A stretch of DNA of 64,000 nucleotides, taken from assembly GCA_002840555.1 (NCBI GenBank), contig PHBJ01000015.1, forward strand, positions 168,446-232,445, written 5' to 3'. Shown here one piece after another: positions 1 through 9,035 of the stretch. Under the pieces are notes generated by a model. The model was given only the letters and a program-made list of their open reading frames with translations. It was not told where the DNA came from and searched no databases. The translations under genes were made by a program, and so were the position numbers. The number at the start of each line of letters is the position of its first letter. Position 1 is the first letter of the stretch. The stretch is from Deltaproteobacteria bacterium HGW-Deltaproteobacteria-13 (GTDB lineage Bacteria; Desulfobacterota; Syntrophia; Syntrophales; Smithellaceae).

Positions 1-732
1 CGTTAAAGTTCCGGAAACCAGTTCGATGCCCAGTTCTTCCATAAAACCCTTTTTCAATTTTGAGCAAATTTCCTGCTCATCAACCGCAGAGGGGAGCTGC
101 TCGTTTATCGCCGTAATTGATTTCCTGAGGTCATCCACCTGTTCCGGTGTGCGTCCCGGCAGCAGGGAACCGGCCGTCTTTTCCGGATTAAAAGTTAAAA
201 GCAATAATCCGTGTTGTAAAAATCCTCCCCGTCTCCTCACTTGAGCACTGCCGCAAATTTTGCGCCCGCCGACCAAAAGCTCATTTTTCGACGGAACCGC
301 GAAGCAGCAGGAATTCATCTCTTCTTTGGTTTGAACGCGGATTCCTTCAGCCAGATCAGCCTTTATTCCCAATTCGCTTAAGCCCCGGGCAATACATTTG
401 CTGATCACACTATATGTTCCTGAAATATCAGCAGGAAATATTTTTTCCTGCTCACCCGCCGCGACACAATAAGTAATTTCGTTACAGTGGAGAACCGCCC
501 GCCCGCCTGTTATCCTTCTGGCGATATCAATCCCTTCCCTGCGGCATTTTTCAATATTTATTTCCTTCTTGGCGTCCTGAAAATAACCGATGGAAACTGC
601 CGCCGGATTTGAGACGTAAAACCTGATCGTAGGATGTTTTTTGCTTTTTATGGTCTCGTGAAAAATCGCCTCATCGACGGCCATGTTTTCAAAAATATTA
701 CAATATTGAAAATCCAGTAATCTCCAGGCCAT
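1..732 (-). CDS. Octanoyl/lipoyl protein transferase, LipM/LplA family (partial, runs off left edge)
   Basis: The frame is open from the ATG at 732 to base 1 (244 codons), so the C-terminus is missing. The translation has the biotin/lipoate transferase fold signature RRITGGRAVLH (about residues 72-82), the acyl-binding lysine motif GGRKICGSAQ, and a cysteine in NSCCFAVPS. That cysteine lies where Bacillus LipM carries its catalytic Cys. The family moves octanoate or lipoate onto the lysine of lipoyl domains such as GcvH. The gene starts 8 bases after the stop of gcvH and is very likely co-transcribed with it, so GcvH is the obvious acceptor. Transfer from octanoyl-ACP (LipM type) is favoured over ATP-dependent ligation (LplA type), but this cannot be settled by eye. 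Confidence 0.85.
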   Translation of the reverse strand, partial: MAWRLLDFQYCNIFENMAVDEAIFHETIKSKKHPTIRFYVSNPAAVSIGYFQDAKKEINIEKCRREGIDIARRITGGRAVLHCNEITYCVAAGEQEKIFPADISGTYSVISKCIARGLSELGIKADLAEGIRVQTKEEMNSCCFAVPSKNELLVGGRKICGSAQVRRRGGFLQHGLLLLTFNPEKTAGSLLPGRTPEQVDDLRKSITAINEQLPSAVDEQEICSKLKKGFMEELGIELVSGTLT

Positions 733-740
733 AAAACGGC

Positions 741-1136
741 TCAGTCGCTTTCTTCCTGCGTGACAAAATCATGATAATTGGACGCGGCAAGAAGATCTTC
801 GAGCTGTTCCAGATTATCCATTTCAATGACAACCAGCCAGCCGGTATCATAAGGATCTCTATTGATGATGCTGACGTCTTCTATGATATCTTCGTTGATG
901 ACAACAACTGTGCCGCTGACAGGTGAAATCAAATCCACCACTTCTTTGACGGATTCGAGGGAGCCGAATGTTTCATCCCGTTCCACATAAGTATCGGTTT
1001 CGATAAACTCGACGGAAAGAATATCACCCAATCTTTCCTGAGCATAATCCGTAATGCCTATTGTGGCCATATATCCGTCAACCCGTAACCATATATGCTC
1101 GCAACTATAAATTATATCTTCCGGAAATACTTTCAT
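741..1136 (-). CDS. gcvH: Glycine cleavage system H protein
   Basis: The 131-residue product is the usual length for GcvH, the lipoyl carrier that shuttles the aminomethyl group between the P, T and L proteins of the glycine cleavage system. The lipoyl-lysine motif is present as GSLESVKEVVDLISPVSG, with the modified lysine at residue 64. No gcvP, gcvT or lpd is visible nearby. The gene is flanked by an M24 peptidase (19 bases upstream) and the lipoyl/octanoyl transferase (8 bases downstream), so carrier and modifying enzyme appear to be made together. In anaerobes such stand-alone GcvH copies may serve glycine metabolism or act as lipoyl-assembly scaffolds; the sequence alone does not decide this. 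Confidence 0.93.
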   Translation of the reverse strand: MKVFPEDIIYSCEHIWLRVDGYMATIGITDYAQERLGDILSVEFIETDTYVERDETFGSLESVKEVVDLISPVSGTVVVINEDIIEDVSIINRDPYDTGWLVVIEMDNLEQLEDLLAASNYHDFVTQEESD

Positions 1137-1155
1137 AATAGAATAACCTCTTCTT

Positions 1156-2241
1156 TCATTCTATAATGGTCAGTTCTTTATTCATTTTTGTAAGCTTTTC
1201 GCAACTATTATTTTTAACCACTACCGTATCTTCTATTCTTATGCCCCAAAGCCCCGGAATGTATAATCCGGGCTCGACGGTAACCACCATCCAGGGTTTC
1301 AAAATATCATGGGAAAGCGAGGACAGACGCGGAGCCTCATGAACCTCCAAACCCACGCCGTGTCCCGTGCCATGCACAAAATACCGGCCATATTTTCTCC
1401 CAAAAACGCTCCTGGCACACCGGTCAATATCGGCGGCGGACATCCCGGCTTTAATCCCGGCTATGGCCCGGTCATGAGCATCTTGAACTATTTGATAAGC
1501 ATTTTTTTGCCTGTCTGTCAATTTCCCAAAAGCAATCGTACAGGTTTCATCCGAACAATAGCCCTGGTACTTTACACCAAAATCAATGACGATAAAATCT
1601 CCCTTTTTTATTTTTCTCTCAGTAGGCCGGGCATGGGGAAGGCATGAATTTTCTCCTGCGGCGACAATCGTTTCAAAAGCAAGTCCATCGGCGCCGTATT
1701 CCCTCGCGTTAATCTCCAATCGCCAGGCCAATGCTTTTTCCGTGCTGCCGGGTTCGATTTGATTGATAAGCGACGCCATGGCGGAAGAAGAAATCTCCGC
1801 GGCCTTTTTCATAAGCTTGATTTCGCCTTCATCCTTGCACGCCCTGATTAATCTGAGTTCGTCAGTTAAATCAACAAACATCTCCCGGGGAACCCGGCTC
1901 GTTAATTTACTATACATCTCCAGCGTGATGGAATCCGCTTCCAAACCAATACGCTTTAATTTAAATTTTTTTATCGCCCCGACGATCTCTTCAATCTTAT
2001 CCTTATATTCTATGATCTGAACATCGGTTGTCTCCAGGCCTGCCTGAGAGGTGTAGCGGCCGTCAACAAGCAAATTTGTCTGGCCGGGTCTCATGAAAAG
2101 AACGCCGTCGCTGCCGGTAAAACCGGTAAGGTAACGGAGGTTACTCATGTTAAAAAAAATCAAACCGTCAATTTTACAGGCGGAAAATATTTTTTGCAGG
2201 CGGGATCTCCTGACAGATATATTGTTATTTTTGCGCTGCAT
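1156..2241 (-). CDS. M24 family metallopeptidase (Xaa-Pro aminopeptidase type)
   Basis: The 361-residue protein has an N-terminal creatinase-like domain (about 10-130) and a C-terminal pita-bread catalytic domain. The five metal ligands of the family can be read as D220 (VIDFG), D231 (SDETC), H294 (HGTGHGVGL), E323 (VEPGLY) and E337 (IEDT). It probably removes N-terminal residues preceding proline from cytosolic peptides. Its start overlaps the end of the upstream TPR gene by 17 bases, and gcvH follows 19 bases downstream, so it sits in the middle of a four-gene run. PepQ-type dipeptidase activity is an alternative, but the N-terminal domain and length fit YpdF/PepP-like enzymes from bacteria without a close model. 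Confidence 0.9.
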   Translation of the reverse strand: MQRKNNNISVRRSRLQKIFSACKIDGLIFFNMSNLRYLTGFTGSDGVLFMRPGQTNLLVDGRYTSQAGLETTDVQIIEYKDKIEEIVGAIKKFKLKRIGLEADSITLEMYSKLTSRVPREMFVDLTDELRLIRACKDEGEIKLMKKAAEISSSAMASLINQIEPGSTEKALAWRLEINAREYGADGLAFETIVAAGENSCLPHARPTERKIKKGDFIVIDFGVKYQGYCSDETCTIAFGKLTDRQKNAYQIVQDAHDRAIAGIKAGMSAADIDRCARSVFGRKYGRYFVHGTGHGVGLEVHEAPRLSSLSHDILKPWMVVTVEPGLYIPGLWGIRIEDTVVVKNNSCEKLTKMNKELTIIE

Positions 2242-2923
2242 TTATTTTCAACCTTTCGATATTTTTCAGCCAGGAAGAAAGCGTTCTGATCAGATCATCG
2301 GTTTTGAGAACTTTCCCGTTTGCCGGCGGCGGTGAAACCATTGAAGCCCTAAGCCCATCGAGCATGGCCAAAGCCTGAACATTTTGGGGTTCTTTTTTTA
2401 CTATTTCTTCAAGAATTATTTCCGCGTCCGGCAAATGTCCCTGTTCAATATAAAGCTGGGCTAATGTAATTGTAAAGAATTCCTGTTCGGGGATATTTTC
2501 ATTGTGAATAATATCCGGCGGGGCCGCGGTTACAGGATTGTCCTCCTGTTCCAGTAGAAACATTTTCCCGATAACTTCTCTGGCTTTTTCGGCGCCGGGA
2601 TGCAGGGAAATAACTTTTTCGTAACAGGCCGCCGCATCCTGATGAAAACCTTTTTCACGATAAGCATCTCCGACGCGTTCATAAACATGTGTCAACTCCG
2701 AAATAATTTCCTCCACTTCCTTCAAGGTTTCACGCACATCTTCAAGCCTTCCCATGCCAATCAGAGCTCTACACCTTACGGTATAGGCATCGGGATCCGC
2801 ACAGAAAGCATGCAGCCTGTCCTCGGCAAGATGGAATGCTTTGAGCATATTATTTTGCCGTAAAAGCTCTTCCGCTTCGCAAAGAAAGTCGTTACGGTCT
2901 CCCTCAAAAGTATTATTTTTCAT
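2225..2923 (-). CDS. Tetratricopeptide repeat protein
   Basis: A 232-residue soluble protein made of TPR-like helical pairs. Clear repeats occur at about residues 70-110 (AYREKGFHQDAAACYEKVI) and 150-190 (AQLYIEQGHLPDAEIILEEI). There is no signal peptide or membrane segment. It is the first gene of the run that continues, with a 17-base overlap, into the M24 peptidase, gcvH and the lipoyl/octanoyl transferase. The function is unknown. Its repeats resemble those of proteins found beside pilus genes in deltaproteobacteria, and the pilus cluster is just upstream, but 103 bases separate it from the PilW-like gene, so a direct role in pili is only a guess. Confidence 0.8.
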   Translation of the reverse strand: MKNNTFEGDRNDFLCEAEELLRQNNMLKAFHLAEDRLHAFCADPDAYTVRCRALIGMGRLEDVRETLKEVEEIISELTHVYERVGDAYREKGFHQDAAACYEKVISLHPGAEKAREVIGKMFLLEQEDNPVTAAPPDIIHNENIPEQEFFTITLAQLYIEQGHLPDAEIILEEIVKKEPQNVQALAMLDGLRASMVSPPPANGKVLKTDDLIRTLSSWLKNIERLKINAAQK

Positions 2924-3026
2924 ATTTTAAGGCTAACCCGTTCAATCAAAAGGAGTTGATTTTGCGCTAAGTAACACAGCCGGTATAGCGTGTCAAGGAT
3001 GGAAAGAATTAAATAATACTGACAGA

Positions 3027-3794
3027 TTATTTTATGGATTGCAGATCATTCCTGGCCCTTTGGCCGAAAGAAGAGTCCGGTGATAATTTAATAACCGCTT
3101 GAAATGCTTTCTTTGCGTTTACATTATCTTTAATTTTTAAATAACTCTGGCCCAGCAAAAAATATGCGTCAAAAAGTGATGAATCCAATTCAACGGATTT
3201 CTTAAAATGCCGTATGGCTTCCATGTTGTTGTCCTGATCAGAGTAAATCAGGCCCACGTTTTTCTCGATTTGCGGCCTTAACCTGGTTTGGGGATCACTA
3301 TTGAGCGCTTCCTGATATTTGATCAGCGCTGTTTTATATTCCTTCTTAGAATAATAAGCCCATGCCGAATTATAAAGAGCAAGTGACGGCGTATCATATA
3401 TGGGATTACTGAGAGCCTTGTCAAATTCCTCAATCGCCTGATCCCAGAGCTCCCGATCTGAATACAATGTTCCTAAATAATTATGCGCTTCGGAATAATC
3501 TTTATTCAAAGATATCGCCGCTTTAAATTCATCGATGGCTTTATCTTTCATGCCCTTACCATGATAAGACATCCCTAAATAATAATGAACTTTAGGATTA
3601 TCGGGATAGTACTTTTCAGCTTCCAGCAAATCCTTTAAAGCATTGTTATATTGTCCCATTTCTATGTAAGAAATGCCTTTATTCAGAAAAAGTTCTGATT
3701 GCTTTCTGTGCCACGGAGTATAGGTACAGGAGGAACAAATAAATATTAACAAAAAGATAAATAGAAAAGCCGCTTTGCTTGTAATAAGTTTCAT
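3027..3794 (-). CDS. PilW/PilF-like TPR lipoprotein, type IV pilus biogenesis
   Basis: The 255-residue product starts with a lipoprotein signal peptide whose lipobox cysteine is at residue 23 (ICSSC). It is followed by six or so TPR units in the order NKGISYIEMGQYNNALKDL, YYLGMSYHGKGMKDKAIDEF and so on. This is the layout of PilW/PilF, the outer-membrane pilotin-like lipoprotein that helps assemble or stabilise the PilQ secretin. It lies 67 bases downstream of pilQ on the same strand, which supports the assignment. Other TPR lipoproteins of the NlpI type have a similar appearance, so the name rests mostly on position. Confidence 0.8.
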   Translation of the reverse strand: MKLITSKAAFLFIFLLIFICSSCTYTPWHRKQSELFLNKGISYIEMGQYNNALKDLLEAEKYYPDNPKVHYYLGMSYHGKGMKDKAIDEFKAAISLNKDYSEAHNYLGTLYSDRELWDQAIEEFDKALSNPIYDTPSLALYNSAWAYYSKKEYKTALIKYQEALNSDPQTRLRPQIEKNVGLIYSDQDNNMEAIRHFKKSVELDSSLFDAYFLLGQSYLKIKDNVNAKKAFQAVIKLSPDSSFGQRARNDLQSIK

Positions 3795-3861
3795 TTATTC
3801 AAAACCATTCTTCAACTGAAAAAAACCGGTCACTGATAAAAGTTTGCGTGCACAGATAAAA

Positions 3862-5631
3862 TTATGGATTTATTGTTTTTTCCGAACTTTCAGTAAAATT
3901 AGAGCTTTTTAGTATTTTCGGTGTCACAAAAATCAATAACTGTTTCTTGTGAGTATCTAAGTTCTGTGTCTTAAATAACCATCCCAGGACTGGAATCTTC
4001 TGAAGAAAGGGCCAGCCGCTTTCACTTTTATCTTCCTGTGTAGACATAACTCCGCCAATAACGACCGTGTCTCCATCGCTAATAACAACCTTTGATGAAA
4101 CTTCGCTTTTCTTGATGGGAGGATTGCCTTGCACTTCATTTTGATAATCGGGACTATCATTACTTGCGCTGATTTCCATGGAAATTTTTCCTTCATCGGT
4201 TATTTTCGGCGTTACTTCCAATTTCAACAAGGCTTCTTTAAAAGAAACAGTTGCCGGCGATGTGCCTGATGCCGGAGTTGTATACGGGACTTCAGCGCCC
4301 TGCTTAATAACAGCTTTGATGCCCTCCATCGTTACGACTTTGGGCGAAGAAATTAATTTCCCGGTACCATTCGTCTCCAAAGCGGCCAGTTGGGTTTCGA
4401 GAAAACCGGTTGCGCCGCCAAAGACCAGACCAATGGCCGGTGATGCGATAACCGCGGGGAAATTTACCGCAGCCATACTTAAGGCTTTCCCCGCACTGTC
4501 GGTAATGCCAATTTCAGAAGGATAAGCTTGTGTATGTGGATTTGTTGAAACCGAATTGCTGCCACCCGTAATGCCTAAACCATAAGTACCACCGCTGACC
4601 TTCTGCTGATTTCCAAAACCCCACTGTACTCCGATTTGTCTGACAAAGTCTTCGCTTGCCTCTACAATCTTTGCTTCAATTAATACCTGCTTTAATAAAC
4701 CTTTTTCAGCCATTAACTTTTGTTGTCTGGCTTTCCGCTCATCGTCCGCTTTATTCTGATCATCGGTGGCTTTAACTCTGTCAGCCTCGTCTTTTTTCTT
4801 TCTCTCTAAAGTAGTTACGATAATAACATTGCCTTCTTGCTTTTTAGACAAACTATTGATGTCGAGTATCGTGTCCAAAGCTCTTGTCCAGGGAACATTT
4901 TTCATCGATAAAGTTATATTGCCTTTTACCTCATCACTCCAAACGATGCTGATATTGCCGTATTCAGCCATCAGGCGCAAAACGCTCTTTATATCCGCGT
5001 CCTGAAAATCAAGAGAAATTATTCGATCGGTATCTTTTTTGACTGCTTCTCTCTTAGCTGATACATCTCCTGCTTCATGCCTTCCGTCTTCCGCGCTGAC
5101 CCTGGTGACCACTTTTTTCGTTGCAGCCGTTTTCGAAGCATCAACGGCTTTCTTTTCACCCAAACCGGAAACATTAAAATCAATAAACACATTGGCCCCT
5201 TCTTGCCTTATTGAATAAGGGACAACCTTATTAACAACGATATTCAAATAAACCCATTGCTTGCCGTTTATGAATTGCTGCGATGGAATGACACTAACAA
5301 TATTATTTAACTCACCCTCTCCCAGAGGACGGCGAAGATTTTCCGGCACCAGCATATCTTCCAGCTTAATCAAATAACTGCCGTTAACTTTACTCTTGAC
5401 ATCAACTAACGGTTGCTTGGAAACAACAAGATTAACCCTTTCTTTACCGGGTAACTTTGCCAATAAAACATTTTCCAGATTACCGGTATTGGCAGTAACG
5501 GCCCCTGTCTTATTTTCCGGAGCTTTCGTGTTATCCGCCGCCCAGACAGCAAAAGAATCTCCCGAAACATATGTAAAAATCCATGCAATAATTACAAAGA
5601 CCATAAATATTCTGGATAAATATTTTTTCAT
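3862..5631 (-). CDS. pilQ: Type IV pilus secretin PilQ
   Basis: The 589-residue protein has a signal peptide, one AMIN domain (about 55-155) that binds peptidoglycan, a charged linker, a secretin/TonB short N-terminal domain (about 205-275, IISLDFQDADIKSVLRLMAE) and the C-terminal secretin barrel domain (about 310-580). The barrel includes the gate region with GTGKLISSPKVVT and the end VPVLGWLFKTQN. It forms the outer-membrane pore through which the pilus leaves. It is the last gene of a compact pilMNOPQ cluster, 14 bases after pilP. With one AMIN domain it is shorter than the two- or three-AMIN PilQ of many proteobacteria. Confidence 0.95.
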   Translation of the reverse strand: MKKYLSRIFMVFVIIAWIFTYVSGDSFAVWAADNTKAPENKTGAVTANTGNLENVLLAKLPGKERVNLVVSKQPLVDVKSKVNGSYLIKLEDMLVPENLRRPLGEGELNNIVSVIPSQQFINGKQWVYLNIVVNKVVPYSIRQEGANVFIDFNVSGLGEKKAVDASKTAATKKVVTRVSAEDGRHEAGDVSAKREAVKKDTDRIISLDFQDADIKSVLRLMAEYGNISIVWSDEVKGNITLSMKNVPWTRALDTILDINSLSKKQEGNVIIVTTLERKKKDEADRVKATDDQNKADDERKARQQKLMAEKGLLKQVLIEAKIVEASEDFVRQIGVQWGFGNQQKVSGGTYGLGITGGSNSVSTNPHTQAYPSEIGITDSAGKALSMAAVNFPAVIASPAIGLVFGGATGFLETQLAALETNGTGKLISSPKVVTMEGIKAVIKQGAEVPYTTPASGTSPATVSFKEALLKLEVTPKITDEGKISMEISASNDSPDYQNEVQGNPPIKKSEVSSKVVISDGDTVVIGGVMSTQEDKSESGWPFLQKIPVLGWLFKTQNLDTHKKQLLIFVTPKILKSSNFTESSEKTINP

Positions 5632-5645
5632 GATTTTACCTCATT

Positions 5646-6278
5646 CTAATTTTTGCGCAGTTTTAAAATTATCCTTTTTGCTTTGTTATTTTCATATTCT
5701 TCCACGATGACGCGATCAGCCATAATCTCAACCACCTTACCATTATTTAACCCGATTCTTGTTCCATTTAATAAAGGATAAAACTTTTTTGCGGCATCTT
5801 CAGCAATGGCAACTCGATGATCCTTATCGCCGGCAATTCCCACCACTCTGTATTTTTCAGTTTCGGCTCTCTGCAGGGGGAAGATGGACGTCGCTGCTTT
5901 TTTTACAATTTGTTTTTTCAAAGCAGCCGTATCTACAACGACAATATAAGGCTTGAAAGGATCAGGCTTCCCTGACGGGTTATAGCTATAATTATCCACC
6001 GGAGCCGGAGCCGGAACTGGAGCGGCCGCCGGTTGGGTTGGATTTTGAATTGGAGCCGGTTTCACAGCAGGCGCCACTTTTGAGGATGGCGCAGGTGAAG
6101 CCGGAGGTGGAACTGGAGCCGGTTTAACGGCAGGCGCCGGCTTAATAGCAGGAACTGCTTTTGCAGAAGCAGGAACAATTGCGGTCGAAGTATTTTTTAC
6201 TTCAGCAGCAAAAGCAAGACCTGCCGCAATAAAAATAATTATAATGGTGTTCAAAAAAACGAATTTAATTTTTTTCAT
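5646..6278 (-). CDS. pilP: Type IV pilus assembly protein PilP
   Basis: The 210 residues contain an N-terminal hydrophobic segment (about 5-24), a long Ala/Pro-rich linker (about 35-95, repeated PAPAVKPAP-like units) and the PilP beta-domain (about 105-208, starting PSGKPDPFKPY). PilP links the inner-membrane PilMNO complex to the secretin PilQ. The start overlaps pilO by 4 bases and pilQ follows after 14. Unlike the well-studied PilP proteins it shows no lipobox cysteine. The N-terminus ends in AFA-AE, which looks like a signal peptidase I site, or else the segment stays as an uncleaved anchor. Confidence 0.93.
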   Translation of the reverse strand: MKKIKFVFLNTIIIIFIAAGLAFAAEVKNTSTAIVPASAKAVPAIKPAPAVKPAPVPPPASPAPSSKVAPAVKPAPIQNPTQPAAAPVPAPAPVDNYSYNPSGKPDPFKPYIVVVDTAALKKQIVKKAATSIFPLQRAETEKYRVVGIAGDKDHRVAIAEDAAKKFYPLLNGTRIGLNNGKVVEIMADRVIVEEYENNKAKRIILKLRKN

Positions 6279-7033
6279 TTTGTTTTTTCACTTACTTTTT
6301 CATTTACTTTATCTTTTTTATCTATAAACATGTACGTCTTGATCGTGCAAGAGGCTGTAATAACTTGTCCCCTTCCTTTTACATCCTTCCTCTCTCCTAT
6401 GGAAATATCAGAAACGTTGACAATTCGGGATAGTTTAGCCACCTTGTCAAAGAAGTAAAGAATGTTCTGGTAAGAGCCAACGACCGATACTCCCACCGGT
6501 ATTTCTTCGTAAAAAGGCTCCGGAACCGGTTCGGGTGGAGCTTTCTTGCCGTCAGCAGCCTTATTAGCCGCCTTCGCGACAGGGGCCGCTTTCTGGTCAC
6601 GTTGCTCAGAAGGTTTTAATAATGCCGTTGCCTTTGTTTCTCCCGTGGACTGTTTTTCCATCGTTTTAGGAACGGAAGGTTTGGGTTCAAACAATAAAAA
6701 ATCAACCCCGGCATCTTTGCCCGCCAAAGCCACGGAATGAAAAAGATTGGGGATTTCCCGCTGGTCGGGAAGTTTTTGTAAAGCTATTTTATAACTTTCC
6801 TGCAAAGCAGCAACGTCTGCCATGTATTTGTTAATTTGATCGGCAATTTTTGTTTTTTCTTTAATTTTCCCCTGCATCTCTGTAAGTTTTACGCTAAGAG
6901 CGCTTTTCTTTTCCATCCCCGCAGACAAAAAGTAAAACCAATACATATAACCAATCAGGAAAAAAGCCAGAAAGACAACCAGCACCTTGACTTTAGCAGG
7001 CATCTTTTTAATGGTGTTTAAATCTATGGCCAT
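6275..7033 (-). CDS. pilO: Type IV pilus assembly protein PilO
   Basis: The 252-residue protein has a short cytoplasmic N-terminus, one membrane segment (about 15-35, VLVVFLAFFLIGYMYWFYF), a coiled coil (about 40-80) and a periplasmic ferredoxin-like domain. The domain is split by a charged, low-complexity insert rich in Lys, Ala and Pro at about 115-175. PilO pairs with PilN to form the alignment complex in the inner membrane. The gene overlaps pilP by 4 bases and lies 3 bases from pilN. The acidic/basic insert is longer than in Pseudomonas PilO. Confidence 0.93.
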   Translation of the reverse strand: MAIDLNTIKKMPAKVKVLVVFLAFFLIGYMYWFYFLSAGMEKKSALSVKLTEMQGKIKEKTKIADQINKYMADVAALQESYKIALQKLPDQREIPNLFHSVALAGKDAGVDFLLFEPKPSVPKTMEKQSTGETKATALLKPSEQRDQKAAPVAKAANKAADGKKAPPEPVPEPFYEEIPVGVSVVGSYQNILYFFDKVAKLSRIVNVSDISIGERKDVKGRGQVITASCTIKTYMFIDKKDKVNEKVSEKTK

Positions 7034-7036
7034 ATA

Positions 7037-7585
7037 TTAGAATCCTTTTTTCAGAACACAGGAAAAATTAAACTGCTGTAAAGTAATACCGGAGAACTCC
7101 GTCTTTTTTGAAGATATCAGATCGACTGATTTTATCGGATCAAAACCTTCAATACGCTTCATAAAATCGGCCACAACTATATTATCTCTGCCCATCCCTT
7201 CAATATTAAGACTGCTTCCTTTCTGGTTTATCTTGACAAGCCAGATATCTTTTACGGGAACAAGCATGGCCAGATTGTCTAAAGTTTTTACCGGAGCCAG
7301 ACGGTTTTCTTCCAAGGTTGTAATCACCCCTAATTTCTGTTCCAATTCTTGTTTTTGACTTTTATATTTATCGAGGTTACCTATTTTTTTATCTAAAGCA
7401 GCCAGTGAAGTTTCCGCTTCTTTTATCTGATTTTCCAGTTTACTGATTGAAGAAGTTATCCAAATTTGCAGCCAGGCAAGAACAAGAACAAACACAATAA
7501 ATGAACCCGCAATAATAAATATTTGCTGAGCAAAATTTTCTTTTTTTTCTTTTTCGCGATAGGGTAAAAGATTAATTTTAATCAT
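7037..7585 (-). CDS. pilN: Type IV pilus assembly protein PilN
   Basis: The 182-residue product begins MIKINLLPYREKE, the conserved PilN cytoplasmic tail that docks into PilM. It continues with a membrane helix (about 22-44), a coiled coil (about 48-90) and a small periplasmic domain. It overlaps the end of pilM by 4 bases (ATGA type), a sign of translational coupling, and pilO starts 3 bases after its stop. The length and layout are standard for the family. Confidence 0.95.
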   Translation of the reverse strand: MIKINLLPYREKEKKENFAQQIFIIAGSFIVFVLVLAWLQIWITSSISKLENQIKEAETSLAALDKKIGNLDKYKSQKQELEQKLGVITTLEENRLAPVKTLDNLAMLVPVKDIWLVKINQKGSSLNIEGMGRDNIVVADFMKRIEGFDPIKSVDLISSKKTEFSGITLQQFNFSCVLKKGF

Positions 7586-8664
7586 TTGTCGCCTATTTTC
7601 CTTAAGCCCAAACCTATAGCCGTCGCGGCAACCGGTTTAATGCTTTCTAAATTTTTTACATCAATGCTTCTCTTGTTATAACCGATTTTCAAAAACGGAT
7701 TGATCAATTCAGTTTTCACATTGAGCGTTTCCGATAAATGTTTTGCCAAATTGTAGACTTTAGCCGAACCACCGGCAAGCAATATCTGCTTAATATCCTC
7801 GCCGCCGAAAGTTGAACGGAAATAATCAATGGATCGCTCAATTTCCAGGCAAATCGGCTGGGCAAATTCCAGAATGCTGTTTCTTAAATCCATGTTATCC
7901 CCTTCACTGCCATTAGGGATTCCTTCTATTTTGTTTTTTTCTGCTTCGTCAAAAGTTGTCTTATATTTCTCCTGTAAGCTTTCAGTGATTGAATTGCCGC
8001 CCAGGGCAAAATCTCTTGTAAAAATCGACATGCCGCCTTTAATGACATTGATGCCGGTGGTGCTCGCACCGATGTTTATAATGACGACAATTTCTTCATT
8101 ATCAAATTCATAATTCGCTTCATACAAAGTTTCCAGAACAAAAGGAGCCACATCCATAATCACGACATTCTGACCGGCCGCGGAAACCGCTTCAAGATAA
8201 CTATTAACAACTTCTTTCTTGGCCGCTACAATAATAATATCCATCTGATTGGGATTATAGCTGTTCTCACCCAAAATCTGAAAATCATAATTAACATCAT
8301 CCATATTATCAAAGGGCAAATACTTACCGGCTTCATCATGGATTAATTCGCGAAATTCCGTTTCATTCATTTGCTGCAAGGTTACTTTTTTTATAATAAC
8401 TGAATTGCCCGCAATAGAAGTCACGATTCCTTTTTTGCCCCAACCGGAACGCCGGAAAATTTCTTTGATTTTTAAAGATAAGGCGCTGGGATCCGCTAAA
8501 ACACCGTCAACAATGATGCCTTTGGGCAGAGGAATCTCCGAGAAACGCTGAAGATAATGTCCTTTAGAACTGCTTATTATTTCAGCTAACTTTAAAGAAC
8601 TTGAACCGATATCCAAACCAACAAGTTTCTTTTTCCCCGAAAACATTTCTTTAAAATTTAGCAT
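7582..8664 (-). CDS. pilM: Type IV pilus assembly ATPase-like protein PilM
   Basis: The 360-residue protein has an actin/FtsA-like fold. The phosphate-1 motif VGLDIGSSSLKLAEI is near residues 15-30, a second motif IINIGASTTGINVI near 195-210 and the adenosine motif ILLAGGSAKVYNL near 295-308. PilM sits on the cytoplasmic face of the inner membrane and holds the PilN tail. It is the first gene of pilMNOPQ and follows the FtsB-like gene by 43 bases. The length and motifs match PilM rather than FtsA, which lacks the N-terminal FSGKKKLVGLDIGS start. Confidence 0.95.
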   Translation of the reverse strand: MLNFKEMFSGKKKLVGLDIGSSSLKLAEIISSSKGHYLQRFSEIPLPKGIIVDGVLADPSALSLKIKEIFRRSGWGKKGIVTSIAGNSVIIKKVTLQQMNETEFRELIHDEAGKYLPFDNMDDVNYDFQILGENSYNPNQMDIIIVAAKKEVVNSYLEAVSAAGQNVVIMDVAPFVLETLYEANYEFDNEEIVVIINIGASTTGINVIKGGMSIFTRDFALGGNSITESLQEKYKTTFDEAEKNKIEGIPNGSEGDNMDLRNSILEFAQPICLEIERSIDYFRSTFGGEDIKQILLAGGSAKVYNLAKHLSETLNVKTELINPFLKIGYNKRSIDVKNLESIKPVAATAIGLGLRKIGDK

Positions 8665-8707
8665 TAAAGCACCATCATATTATTGCTGACTAAAAATAAT
8701 TTTTTCA

Positions 8708-8974
8708 TCATTTTGCCCATCGATAAACAATATCTCCTTTTTTAACCATGCCTAACTCGTTCCGGGCTATCATCTCAATATAGTTTATGTCACTGCGCAA
8801 TAAAATTATTTTCTTTTTCAATTCGTTGTTTTCCGTTGTTATCTCCGCGGTCTGCGATTTTAACCGAGCCAGCCGTTTACTCATTAAGTAATTGTCAACA
8901 ACCCCTCTGTTGCCAAAAGTTATTAACAGAGCCATTAACAGCAGAAAAAAAACCAAATATCTGCCTATCTTCAT
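8708..8974 (-). CDS. FtsB/DivIC-like septum formation initiator family protein
   Basis: A small 88-residue protein with a single N-terminal membrane helix (about 7-23) followed by a periplasmic leucine-zipper-like coiled coil (about 30-65). It ends with the family's conserved tail around IEMIARNELGMVKKGDIVYR. FtsB/DivIC proteins form a complex with FtsL and FtsQ and activate septal peptidoglycan synthesis. It stands 43 bases upstream of pilM and 61 bases after a small XRE gene, so it may share a transcript with the pilus genes. It is the expected length for the family. Confidence 0.85.
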   Translation of the reverse strand: MKIGRYLVFFLLLMALLITFGNRGVVDNYLMSKRLARLKSQTAEITTENNELKKKIILLRSDINYIEMIARNELGMVKKGDIVYRWAK

Positions 8975-9035
8975 TTAGAGTCAATCCCTTAATGTTTAAA
9001 ATATTGAATCGTTTAAAAATAATTCCGCTGCCTTT

